A DNA stretch of 64,000 bases, from NCBI GenBank assembly GCA_020002185.1, contig CM034544.1, forward strand, positions 31,181,285 to 31,245,284, given 5' to 3'. Below the pieces are notes generated by a model that was given only the letters and a program-made list of their open reading frames with translations, did not search any database and was not told where the DNA came from. The stretch is from Paraescarpia echinospica (Eukaryota; Annelida; Polychaeta; Sabellida; Siboglinidae). The position numbers and the translations under genes are program-made. Shown here piece after piece: positions 45,625 through 57,225 of the stretch (the first letter of the stretch is position 1; each line of letters begins with the position of its first letter).

Positions 45625-46430
45625 TAAACTGGCGTGTACGGCAAAGCACTGAAATGTTCAAGCAGGAAAGAAGTGCGCTAGTGCAACACCTGAACACGTA
45701 CGACTGTGTACTCAACGCGTGCATGTGCATGGGAAACTATGGAAATTCCTACAAATGATCGAGCTCGGCTGAAAATCGAGATACATTTGGCGTAGCCTAT
45801 TTCATTCAAGAGTGAAGTAAGTCGACTTTACTTCAGCTACAAGAAATGCAACTAAGTAGAATAAAAAGAATGCAGTTAGTTGATTTGTTCACTTATTATA
45901 AATTATGTCACTCGATATAGGCAGTTCAGCCGTTTGACTGTAAAGCACTGAGTCCTGATGCGCATCTGCGCGTCGTTTCCAAATATGTAGGCGCAATCAA
46001 AGTTACCATATTTATTAACATTATTATTATAAATTAAATATAATCTCACAAATAGTGGCATGTTTGCTCTTATGGAATCCTATGTCTAGCAACGACCACT
46101 CGTCTAATCAGCACACGATTGTAACACGACAGCGGTGTAATAATAGAGCTACCTTCAGTATGCTACATGCGTATGTGCATATGTGCACACGAGAAAACGT
46201 GCACACGTTAACAAGCGTGCACACACGCTAACACCTGTACTTGAAAGCGTACATTAGTGCACTCGTACACATGTGCATACGTGAATTCATATACACATGC
46301 GAATATGCACACATGCACACATACACATGCAAACATGCATATACTCACTTATAACCCCACACAGACATACGTGCATACATACATACATACATACATACAT
46401 AATATTATGTACATTCATACATACATATCA
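45625..46430. repeat. Long inverted-repeat arm, left of GPCR (unit B)
   Basis: The reverse complement of about 50,110-50,979 and directly homologous to 13,272-14,100. It contains the LINE 3' terminus TAGGCGCAATCAAAGTTACC at about 45,988-46,007. Confidence 0.85.
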
Positions 46431-46605
46431 ATATATTCATGCACACATGCATACGTGCATACGTACATACATGCATACATGCATACATGCATACATGCAT
46501 ACATGCATACATGCATACATGCATACATGCATACATGCACACTTGCACACTTGCAAACATTCACACATGCACACATGCTCACATGAACACATGAACACAT
46601 GCATA
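46370..46605. repeat. CATA/CATG microsatellite
   Basis: CATACATG-type repeats, longer and of different phase than in unit A (13,985-14,215). Confidence 0.93.
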
Positions 46606-46647
46606 TATATATATATATGCATATGTATATGCATACGCGAATTTTCT

Positions 46648-46737
46648 ATGAGCAACATGTATGTCGTGCTGGACTCATCGCTCAACCTGTTCGTCCACTG
46701 TCTGTCCAGCAGGAAGTGTTTGCAATATAATGTCTGA
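46648..46737 (+). pseudogene. Relic of GPCR TM7 (same family), unit B
   Basis: The frame reads SNMYVVLDSSLNLFVHCLSS and stops at 46,737. It is the unit B counterpart of the relic at 14,231-14,320, so the relic predates the unit duplication. It matches TM7 of the intact receptor (VVLNSSLNFFIYCLF). Confidence 0.6.
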
Positions 46738-48186
46738 ATCTGATTTATTTGCTTCGCAAAAAGCCACTATTGGCTTCGGTTTACATCGGGACGGGTGCGG
46801 ATCATTGACAGTGCGTGCCCCAAGATACGCGACTGAAATCATATATGGTTTCAGTCTGGACTTGAGATTCGCTTAGTTTGTTCCAGTCTACTATTGCAAT
46901 AACAAAATATGAGTTTTTATTAATTGGTTGGTGTGGATTGTAGGTAATATATAGCACGTAGTATTGCTGGTTGCTAGTGTTGTATAAAGTTTGATGATAC
47001 ATGGTGTGGAAAATATCTAGTTGTATGCGTCATTTAGTTACTCTTTCGGGGCGAAACAAATAATATATATGCGCATATGGCTGGGACATATTCCTCAACC
47101 ACTCTATACATGAAGTTAAGTCGTACGTTTAACCGTTTGCTTTCTAAGGTATTGAGTTTAACGTTGGTTAACATGTTTGTGATGGATCCTTGGTGTATGG
47201 AATGGTAGTCGTTAGTAATGAAGCTGTCTGCAATAACGATACAAAGCTGTAAAGAAATTATATCAGCCTTACCAGCGCATTAGGTTATATCATTTTTCTG
47301 ACAACATGGTGTCCATACAACTAAACATAAGCAGGACAAGCGCGCTTTTCCAGTAGCAACGTCCCAAATATGACCGTCAATTTACGTCATCTCAAAGAAT
47401 AACCACTTTCCGAAACAATACGAAGAAAGATTATTCCGAATTGCACATCCATATGAAATCTTCGGCTACCCCCCTCAAACGATGGTATTTCCACGTCCAG
47501 TTTGACAATTTTGAGTTACAGTTATTATTCGTCCGCTTTTTCGTTTGGTTGAATGAATTGTACAAATGTGTCTATCTGTTGCAGGTTGCTAATGACAAGC
47601 ACAAGCTACATGCAGCTATTGTACAACAAGCACTACGTATAAAGAGCTATTGTTGCACAACAACCATATACAAGCAGTTATATTCAACAAGACATAAACA
47701 TGCACGTACAACGTTCAAGTGAAGGATGAATCACAAACAGTTACAAACATTTGAAACAGAACTGCGTAAACCATCGTGTATATTCAGCAAGAGAATAAGT
47801 AACTATTTACTGGCAAATACCAATGTTTCAGATAGTGAAAGACTTGTGACAATGCTGTGCTGAACGCTCACATTGTTATCTGACACGCCAATGTTTTGGG
47901 CTTCCTAGAATAGAAGCTATACTACTCAGAGGATTAACACATGCACACGGATTCAATCCATACGCACGTGTGTGTATATATGTACGTGTGTATAAGTGTT
48001 ATCTATGTGCGTTAATGCACATTAATAGTAATTCACAACTGAAAGTACCACCTTCGTGGGATGCACTAGACAAAGTGCAACGACGGCTACAAGATACAGA
48101 GCAATACTCTTGATTGGGGATATAATCCTCCTACACTGGTACATTTACAACGTCACTACAAGGTGACAAACATTTCACAAGGAGAT
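46738..48186. other. GPCR 5' flank (unit B)
   Basis: Homologous to 14,321-15,794 with several small deletions. No upstream exon or promoter element is convincing. Confidence 0.5.
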
Positions 48187-49146
48187 ATGTTGGTTGCCTC
48201 GTGTTATATAGTGTTCCTCATAGTTTGTGGCATTGTATGTGTGATTGGCCTCGTAGGAAATTCACTATCATACCTGGTGTTGCACAGTGAGGAACACGAG
48301 CAAGTTGGCACGTATCTTCTTAAGGCTCTTGCTTTGGTGGATAATATGTTCCTGGCAACATGTATAATTGAAATAAGTGCCATTCACTTGGCTTTATACT
48401 TTAACTGGGAGTCAATACTTTCAATTATTCATTGTTATCTATTTACAGTAACACAATTCACTAATGTGTTATCTGTCTGGATGGTAGTGCTTGTCGCAGG
48501 CAACCGGTACATCGCCGTGTGTCGCCCTCTGGTGGCGCTACGGCTCTGCACAAAGCGACATGTACAACTACAAATCACTTTCATAACTATTGCAGCATGT
48601 ATGTTCAATATTCCGCAGTTGTTTGCGATCCGTCCAGAGTTGCGTAATCTGACAATAGTCGGCAATAACAATGTCACCTTTGTGCACTCTAAGTGGGAGA
48701 ATGTCGGTCTCCGGTCTATTCCCATGTACAGAATTATCTATGAAACTGTAGCTTATAGTGTATTCGTCTACGTCATACCGCTGGTCACGTTGATCTTCTT
48801 CAATGTCCACTTGATACGTGGTCTGAAGTCGGCGCAGCGCGGACGCAGGGAAATGACGTTACGTTCAGGCAATGAAAAAAACAACATCACTTTAGTCATG
48901 ATCATCATAGTCATTGTGTTCATGGTGTGCCAGACACCAGCGATGATCAACCATATATTGCGCTATTTCATTGGCGACGTTTTTTGGTCAACGTGCACAA
49001 CCTACACAATGTATTTTATTACGAGCAATTTGTTTGTTGTGTTGAACTCGTCGCTCAACTTCTTCATCTACTGTCTCTTCAGACGACAGTTCCAGGAGCA
49101 ACTGTGTGTGTTGTTTGGTCGACTGTGTTCTCGTCCTTGTCAATAA
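48187..49146 (+). CDS. FMRFamide-receptor-like class A GPCR, unit B copy
   Basis: 319 residues, the same length as the unit A gene and 20 residues different from it. All landmarks are kept: GN in TM1, LALVD in TM2, NRY in TM3, FNIP after TM4, CQTP in TM6, NFFIY in TM7 and the Cys-rich basic tail. Nine of the 20 differences fall in residues 66-89 (end of TM2, ECL1, start of TM3). Others are at 109, 111, 151, 155, 158, 180 and 184; only F273Y lies beyond 184. As in the other copy, ECL2 has two N-linked sequons and no Cys, so the canonical disulfide is missing, although this copy gained a Cys at 83 near the TM3 top. The frame remains open upstream of the ATG and reads VTNISQGD with a sequon; a GTG there is not a plausible animal start. 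Probably a peptide receptor at the cell surface; ligand unknown. Confidence 0.85.
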   Translation: MLVASCYIVFLIVCGIVCVIGLVGNSLSYLVLHSEEHEQVGTYLLKALALVDNMFLATCIIEISAIHLALYFNWESILSIIHCYLFTVTQFTNVLSVWMVVLVAGNRYIAVCRPLVALRLCTKRHVQLQITFITIAACMFNIPQLFAIRPELRNLTIVGNNNVTFVHSKWENVGLRSIPMYRIIYETVAYSVFVYVIPLVTLIFFNVHLIRGLKSAQRGRREMTLRSGNEKNNITLVMIIIVIVFMVCQTPAMINHILRYFIGDVFWSTCTTYTMYFITSNLFVVLNSSLNFFIYCLFRRQFQEQLCVLFGRLCSRPCQ

Positions 49147-50109
49147 TATGTTACGACACCCTGACAGATAACATAACGATGCTTGTGTAAACACGACTTG
49201 GTCACCAGAAACACCATGTTGTTGCAGAGTGAAACATAAATTTACTCCAGTAGTTACGAGTGTCAGTTATTTTAATTGCCTACAATATCAATACCGAGTT
49301 ACAGCCATTGGCGATTTCAGAATGCGTTTATGATATCACCAATGACAAATGCTCGATGTGATGAATTAATCCTTGGTCCTCTAAAGATTCAAGGAAGCCA
49401 TGATTGTCCATGTCATTGCAATGACACCTTTTGTGTTTGTGTGATGTATCATATATAAAATGGTATAGCTATATAAGCAATGGTAATAAACCTTTGTGAA
49501 CAATACAATGACGTAATCATCCACGACGTAGGCACGTCCGAAAAGATACTTTGAATCGGGTCCGAATGTTTTCCTGTCGTCTCAAATCTTGGGCAAATTC
49601 GTTCAGTCTACGTAGCTCCCGTTCACTCAGCTGTATGAATGAGTACCTGGCTAAAGACAACGGTGGATATTGCAACGTTGACCGAATGCGTCACAAGACG
49701 AGACGGTGTTCGATTAAACAGGTCTGCCAGGGAGTAAAAGTATGGCTACAGCGATTTATAAGAACTTACCTTTATGTGTAAACACTGAGAAAAATAAATT
49801 CGTTCAGATTGTTGCAGAAACAAATAACGCGTGAAAAGATGTTTCTGTCGTACAACTGATAAGAATAGAATAACAATTAAACATAAATTACACAGGGATG
49901 AAACAGTGACAAAACATACATTCTGAGAAACATCTGGTATTGTTGTTGTTGTTCGTGGGGAGATAACCATAGTCTTCCAACTTAAATACCCGTGTGGATT
50001 TGAAGACGCAACTGAAATCCAGGGCATTCGTTGTTCGAGAATCAACACGGTAACGTTCCAACTCCAATATTCGGTGTTAGTGGTGTGCGTGGGAATTTAT
50101 TCCTAAACT
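49147..50109. other. GPCR 3' flank and spacer (unit B)
   Basis: Homologous to 16,755-17,788. Probably 3' UTR to about 49,500; nothing else is recognised. Confidence 0.55.
49485..49490 (+). promoter_or_regulatory. Candidate poly(A) signal AATAAA of the GPCR (unit B)
   Basis: 339 bases after the stop codon, in the same context (CAATGGTAATAAACCTTT) as the unit A signal. The second AATAAA of unit A has become AATACAA here. Confidence 0.5.
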
Positions 50110-50186
50110 GTACGCGTGTATGCGTGTACGCGTGTACGCATGTGTGTATGTATTTATTCATGTATGCATGTATGCATGAATATATT

Positions 50187-50218
<32 letters not shown>

Positions 50219-50979
50219 TGTATAAATGTATGTATGTATGTATTTATGTATGTATTTGTGTATGTATGTATGCACGTATGTCTGTGTGTTTATATGTGAG
50301 TATGAGTATGTGTTCCTGTGTTTGTGTGCATGTGTTCATATTCGCATGTGAACATGAGTTCACGTGTGCACGTTTGCACGAGGGCACTAATGTACGCTTT
50401 CAAGTACAGGTGTTCGCGTGAGTGCATGCCTGTTAACGCGTGCACGTTTTCACGTGCGCACATATGCACGTACGCTTGTAGCATACTCAAGGTAGCTCTA
50501 TTATTGCACCGGCTGTCCTGTTACAATCGTGTGCTGCTTAGACGAGTGGTCGTTGCTAGACATAGGATTCCATAAAAGCAAACGTGCCATTATTTGTGAG
50601 GTAATATTTAATTAATAATACTAATTTTAATAAATATGGTAACTTTTATTGTGCCTACATGTCTGGTAAGACTCCGTGCCGTACACTGAAATGGCTGGAC
50701 TGCCTATAGCGAGTGATATATCATAAGTAAACAAATCAACTGACTTCATTCTTTTTTATTTTACTTAGTGGCATTTCTGGTAGCTAGAATAAAGTCCATT
50801 TACTTTACTCTCGATTGCAAGAAGCTACGCCAAATGTATCTCGATTTTCAGCCGAGCTCGACCATTTGTAGGAAATTCCATAATTTCCCATGCACCTTGC
50901 ACACGTTGAGTACACAGTTGTATGTGTTCAGGTGTTGCACTAGCGCATATTCCAGTGCTTTGCCGTGCACGCCAATTTA
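50110..50979. repeat. Long inverted-repeat arm, right of GPCR (unit B)
   Basis: The reverse complement of 45,625-46,430. The inner part is TATG microsatellite (50,110-50,290); the outer end is GCCAATTT at about 50,971, opposite AAACTGGC. A LINE 3' terminus fragment (GGTAACTTTTATTGTGCC) lies at about 50,638-50,655 on the minus strand. Confidence 0.85.
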
Positions 50980-51049
50980 CATGTATGCGTGTATGCGTGT
51001 ATGCGTGTATGCGTGTATGCGTGTATGCGTGTATGCGTGTATGTATGGT

Positions 51050-51142
<93 letters not shown>

Positions 51143-51683
51143 TATGTATGTATGTATCTGTATGCATGTATGCATGTATGTATGTATGTATGTATTCATG
51201 TATGCATGTATGTATGGTATATATGGTATGTATGATATGTATGATATGTATGGTATGTATGTTTCGTATGGTATGTATGGTATGTATGGTATATATGGTA
51301 TGGTACGTATGGTATGTATGGTATATATGTTACGTATGGTATGTATGGTATGTATGGTATGTATGGTATGTATGGTATGTATGGTATGTTCTGTATTTAT
51401 GTATGTATGTATGTATGTGTGTATGTATGTATGTATGTATGTATGTATGTATGTATGTATGTATGTATGTATGTATGTATGTATGTATGTATGTATGTAT
51501 GTATGTATGTATGTATGTATGTACGTATGTATGTATGTACTTATGTACGTATGTACGTATGTACGTATGTATGTACTTTTGTACGTATATACGTACGTAC
51601 GTACGTGCGTTCGTGTGTACGTGTGCACGTGCGTATATGTGCACGTACGTACGTAGGTACGTGTGTATATATGTACGTATGTA
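50980..51683. repeat. Compound microsatellite: GTAT, (GT)n, TATG, GGTAT
   Basis: GTAT repeats are followed by a pure GT array at 51,052-51,138, GGTATGTAT-type repeats at about 51,215-51,390, a long TATG array at about 51,395-51,530 and a TACG-rich end. It occupies the place of the Penelope fragment and TATG array of unit A. Confidence 0.97.
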
Positions 51684-51945
51684 AAGATTCTCATCTTTTT
51701 TTTAATATTGCCCTTAAGGATACCACTAGGTTACAATGTGTACATAATTGATTAGCAAGGGTTGTGACGCGGTCTCCACAGTTTTCTGATCAGTGCCTCT
51801 TCTGAGGTGTTTGTATTGGCTTTCATAATTTTCTTATGATTTGTGCCACTACTTACGAGACACTTTAATGTAAGCAACCAGCGTATCTACATTTATTGCT
51901 TACTTCTGTAAAACAAAAACATATACAGGTAATATAAATAATATA
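51684..51945 (+). pseudogene. CR1-like LINE RT C-terminal relic (unit B)
   Basis: The frame SHLFFNIALKDTTRLQCVHN is the counterpart of FRNIALKDITSLRRVQN at 30,570. It is followed by stops and ends at the RTE insertion point. It continues at 56,962. Confidence 0.65.
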
Positions 51946-53328
51946 TTATCATCATCATCATTGTGCAGCCGTAGTATCCCGTGGTTGGGCGAAGGCCCCA
52001 GCATGTCGTTTCCAAAGCTGCCTGTCTTGCGCTAACCTCTGCCAGATGGTGCCCTTCCAGTACTCGTCTAGTTCGTCTCTGCACCGTCTCGCCGGTCTTA
52101 CTATAGATCGTTTCCCTTCGTAAGGTCTTCAGGTTGTGATACGCAATGTCCATCGGTTATCTCGTTGTCTGCTGATGTGCCCTGCCCATGTCCACATCTG
52201 TCTTCTGATTTGTTCTATCACGTCTTTGACCTTTGTCTTCTGCCTTACTCAGATGTTTGTTTTTCTCTTCCGATATGTGATGTTTAAAGTACTTCTTTCC
52301 ATCTTTGTTTGTGCGGCTGCTAGCTTGTTCTTTGCCTGGATGGTGAGTGCCCATGTTTCCGCGCCATATGTCACCGCTGGAAGTACGCATGAGTTGAAGA
52401 TTTGTCTCTTCAAGCAGGTTCCGAAGTTACCCTTGAAGATGTCGCGGAGTTTGGCGAATGCTGTCCAGCCGGCAGTGATCCTTCTTTGAGTCTCCTTGTC
52501 TTGGTTTTTGTCTCTGATACTGTATCGCTGTCCTAGATAGGCGTAGCTTTCAACATTCTCTGTCTGCGTCGTGTTGATATATATTGGTGTGTCATTTTCT
52601 AGCATCACTTTTATCTTCGAGCTGTTCATCTTGAAACCTTGTTTTTCACTTTCATCAGCTAGCTCCTGCAGCATGTTTTGTAGTTCTTGCGGTGTAGTGG
52701 CGCATATGAGTATGTCGTCGGCGATGCGAAGATGGCTGATATATTCTCCGCCTATCATCAAGGTTTATCAGGTCAGTCTTCGGAATATGCTTTTGAGTGT
52801 TGCCGTGAACAGCGTGGGGATATGATGTCATCCTGTCGTACTCCTCTCTTGATGTTTATCTTGTTGCTCTTTTTGTGTAGGTGGACTGTCCCCGAGCTGT
52901 TGGTGTAGATGTCTTTCAGGAGATCGATGTACATATGTTCTATCCCCTGTTCGTGAAGGGAGGTCAGTATTGCTTGAGTTTGCACCGAGTCGAAAGTCTT
53001 CTCGTAGCCGACGATAGCGCTGCAGAACGGGATATTGTATTCTCGGCAATTCTCTTTCAGTTGGTTTACGACGTGTACGTGGTCTATCGGTGAGTACCTG
53101 CTTCTGAATCCTGCTTGCTCTCGTGGTTGGTTTTCGTCCAGTGTCATCTCTAGTCTATTCGTTAGTATCTTTGTGAGTAATTTGTAGATGTTTGATAACA
53201 GACATATCGGTCTGTAGTTCTGTAAGTCTTTTTTATTTCCCTTCTTGAAGATAATCACTATCTTTGCGTTCTTCAAAGCGGTGGGTATTCGTCTTTCTGA
53301 TAAGCATTTAGTACACAATTTAACCAGT

Positions 53329-55256
53329 AATAATAATAATAATAATAATGTATTTATTTCAGACAATTTATTTCATGTCCATATATACAAGTACATCAAT
53401 AAAAGTATGTAAATAAATATAAAATACATCGATAAAAACAATATGTTAAAAATTATATAAATCCCGGACCCACTGATGCCGCAGTTTCGAAGTACAATAC
53501 ACGTCGCTAGTTTTAATGCTATAAATAATGGGATTCAAAGACATGTCAATCCTAGTCATTAAGCTAAAAATAGCCTTTCTGATTACACATTTACCCGAGC
53601 TGACATTAGCTGTAGCAAACATGTGGCTAGCGCTACATCTCATGTGCAAATTGTTCAATATTCTGAAAGAGTTATTATATGCAACAACGAATTGCTGAAA
53701 ATTTACTTTTCTAAAGTTCACCCATAACGCACACATATAGATATTACCAAAATACGCTGTAAATAGCTTATTTTTTACAGCAGTTGAACAAAAGTGGAAC
53801 TTTTGACGTAACATATTACTCTTGGCATACAAAAGTCTCACTTTGGCTTGCATGTCAGACTCATCAGACAAGTTATTAGAAATGACATGTCCAAGATATT
53901 TACAAGAGGAGGCAAAGTTTAGCTTCTTTCCTCCTAATGTCATTTCTTTAGACAGATTTGACATTCTAGATTCAAGGTACATGACCAGGGATTTACCCGC
54001 ATTGTATTGCACGTCATGCTCACATCCATATGAGTAACACATGTCAAGTAGTGTTTGTAGTCCTTTAGCAGAAGGTGCAAACAGAAGTAGATCTTCGGCG
54101 TATATAAGGTGATTAACAACCATGTTACCAAGACTACAACCGATTTGTTTTTTGTGCAGTTGTATACTCAGATTATCCATATAAATGTTAAAAAGCAAAG
54201 GGGATAACTTCCCACCTTGCTTAACACCATTGCCTACCGAGAAGAAGTCCGAGTAGGTATTTCCCCATCGTATGCATACACATTGATTATTGAATTCATT
54301 GCTGAGTACTCTTAAGATATAGTTCGGTACATTTCGTTGTTCTAGTTTCGTTAAAAGTTTATATCGGTTGACACGATCAAACGCCTTTGATGCATCTAAA
54401 AACGCGACGTGCATAGCTGAACCACGTTCAGTGTAGAACCTTAATAATTCCTTAAATGCAAACACGCATAACTCTGTTCCATGTTTAGGCTTAAAGCCAA
54501 ATTGATTAGGAGTGGTTTCCAAGTACATTTCCATTCTGTTAAAAAGAACAGTGTCTATTATCTTCGAAAATATGTTCGATAGACATATTGGCCTATAATT
54601 CCCTTTGTCGTTTACTCGTCTATTCTTGTCTTTAATAATTGGTACAATAACAGACTGTGACATTTCTTTTGGTAAATAACCATGCACCAGAATCGAAGAC
54701 ACAAGGATATACAAAAGCACAGCGAGTTGATAATCAGCGAACTTAATATGTTCTGCATTGATACCGTCCAAACCTGGTGACTTATTTTTTGAGAGTCCAT
54801 TAATAATATCCATCAGTTCAGCTGCACCAACAGTCATTCCCTTATTGCCAGTGGAACAATCATAACACATCGACTATCCTCCACATCATTAAATAAATGT
54901 TCATAATGATGCTTCCACATTGACCCGATGTTTACGTCACCGTGTATATTATCAATGTTTGTCGGAAGTTTTACTTTACTGTTCGTACAGTGCTTAATTT
55001 CTTTCCAGAATTTGCGGTGGTCTTTCTCACACAACTGTTCTGCAATGTTATCAGCAATGATAGTTTCTTTCTCCCTTTTACATTTTCTGATCGCCTGCTT
55101 GAATTTCATTCTGGGTAATTTCATAACATTAAAAATGTCACCTTGTCTAAGTTTGCCAGTCTCTTTCCATATACAGTAAGCATCACGGGTTGCACAATGA
55201 AGCTCTTTCACTCTCTCGTTCCAACCTGGTACAACATTATACTTATAAGCACCTTT
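53329..55256 (-). mobile_element. 5'-truncated LINE inserted in the RTE element
   Basis: The RTE sequence runs to CCAGT at 53,328 and resumes at GTCTTCGAG at 55,257; these are adjacent in the unit A copy (about 22,283-22,296). The inserted piece ends on the minus strand in a TTA/ATT tail (53,329-53,349). No clear target duplication is seen. It is absent from unit A, so it inserted after the unit duplication. Confidence 0.85.
53446..55235 (-). pseudogene. LINE reverse transcriptase, one frameshift (CR1/Jockey-like group)
   Basis: The minus-strand frame begins with a VPGWNERV segment and an arginine/lysine-rich helix (about 55,235-55,080), then FWKEIKHC. It shifts by one base near 54,860 into a long frame of about 470 codons. 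RT landmarks are LSKNKSPGLDGINAEHIKFA, NYRPICLSNIFSKIIDTVLF, FLDASKAFDRVN, GVKQGGKLSPLLFNIYMDNL and LIYAEDLLLFAPS. The catalytic YADD box reads YAED, with Glu in place of the first Asp. No endonuclease is present. Clade assignment is by general resemblance only. Confidence 0.85.
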
Positions 55257-56741
55257 GTCTTCGAGATGATGTCTTCTCCTGCTTTTAATGTTTCAATGTT
55301 TACATGGTCGTTGCCTGATGTCTTCCCATTCTTCATATCTCTTAGAGCTGCTTCCATCTCTCATGGTGTTATCTCTGGTACTTCTTTTGGGTCGGTGTGA
55401 ATTATGGTACTCTGTTCACAGTCGTATAGCTCGGTGTAGAATTCCTCTATTAGTTTCATGATCATATCTTGGTTTTGTATTTCTCTACCCTGCTTGTCTA
55501 GAAGTGCAATCAGTCTGTCTCAGCCTAGTGCCTGCGTTCTTTTTGCTTTCTCCAGGCTCTTTGATGACATAATCGTTTCTCGTATGATCTCTTGTTTGTA
55601 CTTTCTGATATCCTACTTCGCTTTATTTTTGATGGTCTTTAATATATCTGCGCACTCTATTTGTTTTTTACGGTCGCCGTTATCCACCATTTATCGTCGT
55701 TTCTTCATTAGTGCTCGTGTCGGTAACGATATTCTCGTCACTAAATGCCTCTTGATTGCTTTGGCTACAATTGTTGCATTTAGTTGGATCATGTCAGTGA
55801 TGTTTTCGCTCATGGTGTCGATGTCGTCTAGTTCCAGTAGTGTCTTGAATTGATTTCGTAGTTCGAGTTGGAATTCGATCTTTTTTCTTCCGATTTTTGT
55901 GGTATCTACACTCGGTGGTCTCTTGTTTACCAACTTCTTCCTTTCAGCCTTGACGTCTAGTTTGATGTTGCTCATTACCATTCTGTGGTCACTTCCAATG
56001 TTGACTTGGTTGATGACAGTTACTTCAGTGACCATGTCTGGTGTAGTCAACTTCGTTCTTCGTTTCTCCATTTGGGCTTTTCCATGTACATCTCCTCCCT
56101 TCTTTCTTCTGGAACATGGTATTCATGATTTTGTACTTTCTTGATGTTGTCCATTCTACTAAGGTGTCGCCTCTTTCGTTTCTCACACCAAGTCCAAATT
56201 TGCCTGTTGCCGTTTCCGAAATGTTTGTTCATTTCCCTACTTGCGCATTAAAGTCTCCCATAACTATCGTGTAGTGGGTTGGCTTTTCTAAGGTCTCATC
56301 CATGTCGTTGTAAAAGTTGTCTGTGTCTTCTTCTGAGTATAATGCTGTTAGTGCATAAACGTGTACTATCTTCAGCTTATAGAGCTGTGTTATGCATAGA
56401 ACAAGTACTGTTACTCTGGGGATGATCTTTTAATCTTCACTATATATTGTCTTTCCATTTCTTGTTTATGATAAAGCCTACTCCAGGTTTGCCGTTGTTC
56501 GCTGTGGTCTGGTATAGTAAATGACCGCTTTGTAAGGTAGTGAAGTATTCCTCTCTTCTTCTGACTTCTCCGATCCAGATCACATCCCATCCAACGTGGT
56601 TTCCATAAATTCTTCCTCCATTTCTTGTATCTGTTCATCTCTTAGTAGTGTTCTTACGTTATATATTGCTATCTTACTACTTACCTTCTCTCGGCGGCTC
56701 TTCTTGATCCAGAGACACGGTAGCCAAACCACTGCTCAGGC

Positions 56742-56812
56742 GGCGCCGGGATTTGAACCCCGGTCCCTCCAGTCGAGAGTCCGGTACTCTAACCACTCGG
56801 CCACTGCGCCCC
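56742..56812 (-). repeat. tRNA-like 5' head of the RTE element (unit B)
   Basis: Identical over its length, as far as can be seen, to 23,540-23,610, although the adjoining RTE sequence has deletions in this unit. It contains the A-box-like TGGCCGAGTGG and the B box GGTTCAAATCC with a perfect T stem. Confidence 0.7.
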
Positions 56813-56868
56813 CTATATCTATACGTACAAATCATATTAATTTTTATATTATCTATATATATATATAG

Positions 56869-56904
<36 letters not shown>

Positions 56905-56961
56905 TAATATAAAAATAAATATTATAAATATATGAATATATATATATATATATATATATAT
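56813..56961. repeat. AT microsatellite
   Basis: TA and TATAAA runs between the RTE head and the resumed LINE. The CA array seen in unit A (23,673-23,727) is missing. Confidence 0.93.
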
Positions 56962-57225
56962 TGGAACTAGGCTATTTTCTGTTATTGCACTACACTTTGG
57001 AATATGCTCACTCTTAGTATTAGATCAGATGAAAATATTATATAGTTTAGCCGTCGTTTAAAAACTTTCCCTTATAACCTTGCGTATCCACCTTAGCTCC
57101 ACGACGTATTAATCTATCTATTGACGATTTTAACACGGCTTATCGTTTCTGAGATTGACTTACCCTTTTGTATTAATGCGCCTCTGAGCTTTTTGTCGAG
57201 GAATTAGGTGCCAAAAATTACCTTA
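56962..57225 (+). mobile_element. CR1-like LINE relic, 3' untranslated end (unit B)
   Basis: The counterpart of 23,761-24,020, ending with the family terminus AATTAGGTGCCAAAAATTACC-type sequence and an ATT tail. Confidence 0.68.

Larger units (their letters stand above)
51958..56690 (-). pseudogene. RTE endonuclease-reverse transcriptase ORF, broken (unit B)
   Basis: Read on the minus strand. The endonuclease region (about 55,690-56,690) includes TGKFGLGVRNERG-type residues and VNIGSDHRMVMSN, the C-terminal SDH catalytic motif of APE endonucleases, at about 55,990. The RT region after the inserted LINE includes KNYRPICLLSNIYKLLTKIL (about 53,220), KKSNKINIKRGVRQDD (about 52,850) and LRIADDILICATTPQ (about 52,700), the FADD box with Phe changed to Ile. 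The C-terminus has the KMERSTLNITYRKRKTNI segment and ends PRDTTAAQ-stop at 51,958. Frameshifts and the 1.9-kb insertion make it non-functional. Confidence 0.85.
51948..56812 (-). mobile_element. RTE-clade LINE, interrupted by another LINE (unit B)
   Basis: The same insertion as 20,922-23,612: the (ATG)n tail is at 51,948-51,962 and the tRNA-like head at 56,742-56,812, in the same place within the CR1-like LINE. It retains more of the endonuclease than the unit A copy, but is split at 53,329-55,256 by an unrelated LINE. Confidence 0.87.

Noticed and set aside
48163..48186. A GTG start eight codons upstream of the unit B GPCR ATG
   Set aside because: Non-AUG starts are rare in animals, and the ATG at 48,187 is the one conserved with unit A. 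The upstream residues are recorded only as a possible exon end.
50825..51694. A 289-codon minus-strand frame and 244/239-codon plus-strand frames through the compound microsatellite
   Set aside because: Repeats of TATG and GT read as Tyr-Ile-His-Thr or Met-Tyr-Val-Cys without stops. The length of the frame is set by the microsatellite.
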